This document shows, piece by piece, positions 4,499 to 6,509 of a stretch of 6,509 nt of DNA. The notes under the pieces were generated by a model, which searched no databases, was not told where the DNA came from, and worked only from the letters and a program-made list of their open reading frames with translations. Every line of letters starts with the position of its first letter. The first letter of the stretch is position 1. Made by a program: the position numbers and the translations under genes. Origin of the DNA: Clostridium sp. CAG:632 (GTDB lineage: Bacteria > Bacillota > Clostridia > Lachnospirales > Lachnospiraceae); contig HF991366.1 of assembly GCA_000431515.1 (NCBI GenBank), positions 46,627 to 53,135 of the forward strand, in the 5' to 3' direction.

Positions 4499-6509
4499 GT
4501 TGATCAGGCATCCCTTTAAGATAATCTCTCTCTCATTATCTGTCAGCTGTCCAAGGGTCAGTGTAAACTCTTTCATATCCTTGTTTACCACATATGCCTT
4601 GATTTCATCGGTCTTATTCTTAACTGCCTCAGCAATGCCGGGGATGAAGATATAATCATCGTTTGCAAACGGAAGCTCTGTATCCTTATCCTGAATCAGG
4701 AATGGGAGCATACCCCAGTTGATCAGGTTGGAACGATAACGCTTGGTTGCATATTCATTTGCAATATTCGCCCAGCCGCCTAATACCTTCTGGCAGGATG
4801 CAGCCTGCTCTCTGGCAGAACCGTCACCCGGCTTTACTGCAAAGATCGTACTTCCGACACCAACAGTCTTTCTGCTGATCTTGTAGGTCTCCTTGATCTT
4901 ATCCATGATTGGAGTCAGCTCGGATACTGCTTCACACGGACAGCTATCTGCCTCAATGGCCTTCTGTGCCTTCTGAATCTCCTTGGCACGTCCAACATAT
5001 GCAGGATCCTTTCTGGACAACGTAAACTCAGCCAGTCCAAGCGGATTTGAACGATATGAAGAAGTCTCTCCGGAAGGAATCAGTTCATCTGTGGTTGTAA
5101 CCGGATCATGGATCTCGGATACTACCTTCAGTATCAGATTCTCCGGCAATGGAGACATGGCTGGCCAGTCCTTAATATTCGGACCGAACTTGATCTCAAC
5201 TGACGGATCCGGCTTTCCAACGCCATTATATACACGGTTCTCATAAATTGCTTTATCAAAATAATACTTTCTCTTTGTAAAGTTCACATCCACATCCGTA
5301 GCAGCGGTCAGATAACCTTTATTGGCTGCAGTTGCTGCAATGGAACGGGCATCCATCAATGCAACGGATGAAATCTGTCCGTTCTGGATCTTAGAACCTT
5401 CACGGTTCGGGAAGTTTCTGGTTGAATGACGGATACTGAATGCATTATTTGCCGGAGTATCACCTGCACCAAAACATGGACCACAGAATGCAGTCTTTAC
5501 AATGGAACCGGTCTCGATCAGATCAGCCAGTACTCCATTCTTTGCAAGCTCCATATAGATTGGTGTACTTGCCGGATATACACTTAATGTAAACTCATCT
5601 GCTCCGATGTAAGATCCCTTCAGAATATCTGCTGCTTCACAGATGTTCTCAAATCCGCCGCCTGCACAGCCTGCGATAATTCCCTGTTCAACATAAAGTC
5701 TGCCATCTCTTACCTTATCCTTTAAGGTGAAATCAACCTTACCATCCAGACTGACCTTTGCACGCTTCTCGCAATCATCCAGAATATCCATCAGATTTGC
5801 ATTCAGCTCTTCAATCGTATATACATTGCTTGGATGGAACGGCATTGCGATCATTGGCTTCACTTCTGATAAATCAACATATACAACACCATCATAGTAA
5901 GCAACCGCACCAGGATTTAACTCCTTATAATCTCCGCTTCTTCCATGGATATCATAGAATTCCTTAATCCGGTCATCGGTCTTCCAGATGGATGACAGAC
6001 AGGTTGTCTCTGTAGTCATAACATCAATACCGATCCGGTAATCTGCACTTAAGTTCTCAACACCGGGTCCTACGAACTCCATAACCTTATTCTTAACATA
6101 ACCGCATCCGAAGGTAGCTCCGATAATTGCCAGAGCCACATCCTGCGGGCCGACACCTTTCTGTGGCTTTCCTGTCAGATAAACGGCAACAACGCCCGGC
6201 ATATCTACATCATAGGTCTTGGAAAGCAGCTGTTTTACCAGCTCACCGCCACCTTCGCCGATTGCCATAGTACCTAATGCACCATAACGGGTATGACTGT
6301 CAGAGCCCAGGATCATCTGTCCGCCGGCTGCCAGCATTTCTCTGGCAAACTGATGGATAACTGCCTGATGAGGTGGTACATACATTCCACCATAACGCTT
6401 TGCGCAGGACAGACCAAACATGTGGTCATCCTCATTAATCGTACCGCCAACCGCACATAAGGAATTGTGGCAGTTCGTTAGTACGTATGGGATTGGGAAT
6501 TTCTCAAGT
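4481..6509 (-). CDS. Aconitase-superfamily hydratase (C-terminal 675 residues, N-terminus outside the window)
   Basis: The reading frame is open from the window edge (first full codon 6508-6506) to TAA at 4483-4481. The ATG at 6421 is internal, because 29 well-fitting residues precede it (including LTNCHNSLCAVGGT). Fragment numbering starts at 6508. Aconitase hallmarks appear in order: GSDSHTRYG (68-76), the iron-sulfur cysteines C281 (IIAGCAGGGFEN) and C342-x-x-C345 (AFCGPCFGAG), then TRNFPNREGS (363-372), the swivelling-domain region with SSYRSNPLG (483-491), GDGSAREQAA (561-570) and YRSNLINWGMLP (591-602). All three cluster ligands are present, so a [4Fe-4S] dehydratase acting on a carboxylic acid is expected in the cytosol. 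The motif around C281 lacks the SCTNSS form of true aconitase and isopropylmalate isomerase. It resembles the group annotated simply as 'hydratase' in Clostridia and, from memory, E. coli YbhJ. Whether it is the working TCA-branch aconitase is uncertain. Normal length is about 750, so roughly 75-90 residues are missing. It converges with the protease gene across a 47-bp gap. Confidence 0.92.
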   Translation of the reverse strand, partial: LEKFPIPYVLTNCHNSLCAVGGTINEDDHMFGLSCAKRYGGMYVPPHQAVIHQFAREMLAAGGQMILGSDSHTRYGALGTMAIGEGGGELVKQLLSKTYDVDMPGVVAVYLTGKPQKGVGPQDVALAIIGATFGCGYVKNKVMEFVGPGVENLSADYRIGIDVMTTETTCLSSIWKTDDRIKEFYDIHGRSGDYKELNPGAVAYYDGVVYVDLSEVKPMIAMPFHPSNVYTIEELNANLMDILDDCEKRAKVSLDGKVDFTLKDKVRDGRLYVEQGIIAGCAGGGFENICEAADILKGSYIGADEFTLSVYPASTPIYMELAKNGVLADLIETGSIVKTAFCGPCFGAGDTPANNAFSIRHSTRNFPNREGSKIQNGQISSVALMDARSIAATAANKGYLTAATDVDVNFTKRKYYFDKAIYENRVYNGVGKPDPSVEIKFGPNIKDWPAMSPLPENLILKVVSEIHDPVTTTDELIPSGETSSYRSNPLGLAEFTLSRKDPAYVGRAKEIQKAQKAIEADSCPCEAVSELTPIMDKIKETYKISRKTVGVGSTIFAVKPGDGSAREQAASCQKVLGGWANIANEYATKRYRSNLINWGMLPFLIQDKDTELPFANDDYIFIPGIAEAVKNKTDEIKAYVVNKDMKEFTLTLGQLTDNEREIILKGCLINYNRGN

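Noticed and set aside
6421..6509. Starting the hydratase at the ATG at 6421
   Set aside because: The frame stays open to the window edge and the 29 extra residues (with NCHNSLCAVGG) look like genuine family sequence, so the gene is truncated by the window, not started here.
1..6509. Defence system, mobile element, CRISPR array or biosynthetic cluster
   Set aside because: No integrase, transposase, repeat-spacer pattern, toxin-antitoxin pair or cluster-type enzymes are visible; all genes look like ordinary chromosomal families with similar base composition.

Overview
The window looks like chromosomal DNA of a Gram-positive gut-type Clostridia, most likely a Lachnospiraceae. This rests on my recognition of the protein types, on consensus TTGAAA-17-TATAAT promoters, and on purine-rich ribosome binding sites; no search was run. 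I see no mobile element, phage gene, CRISPR array, tRNA or rRNA. The content is mostly housekeeping-like.

Layout: (1) 1-290, minus strand: the N-terminal 96 residues of a small DUF1653-type protein whose end lies outside the window. (2) 291-449: a divergent intergenic region with a very good leftward promoter (334-362) and a weaker rightward one (387-416). (3) 450-1730, plus: an amidohydrolase-superfamily enzyme with a complete metal-site set. (4) 1731-1826: a spacer in which a near-perfect promoter, a large inverted repeat and the ribosome binding site of the next gene are nested in each other. (5) 1827-3434, plus: a beta-CASP metallo-beta-lactamase-fold protein (CPSF-73/Ysh1-like, predicted ribonuclease). 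(6) 3498-4433, plus: a subtilisin-family (S8) protease without signal peptide or propeptide, probably co-transcribed with the preceding gene. (7) 4481-6509, minus: the C-terminal 675 residues of an aconitase-superfamily hydratase that converges on the protease gene. Its intrinsic terminator (4339-4370, minus strand) lies inside the end of the protease coding sequence.

How the genes work together: there is no clear pathway. The amidohydrolase is a predicted cytosolic small-molecule or dipeptide hydrolase, the beta-CASP protein is probably an RNA-processing enzyme, the protease is probably a cytosolic quality-control or regulatory enzyme, and the hydratase belongs to carboxylic-acid metabolism. 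The beta-CASP/subtilisin pair is the only likely operon.

I did not find a convincing new multi-gene system. The most unusual element is regulatory: the 1768-1818 promoter/hairpin/ribosome-binding-site nest. It could make translation of the nuclease gene depend on where its transcript starts.
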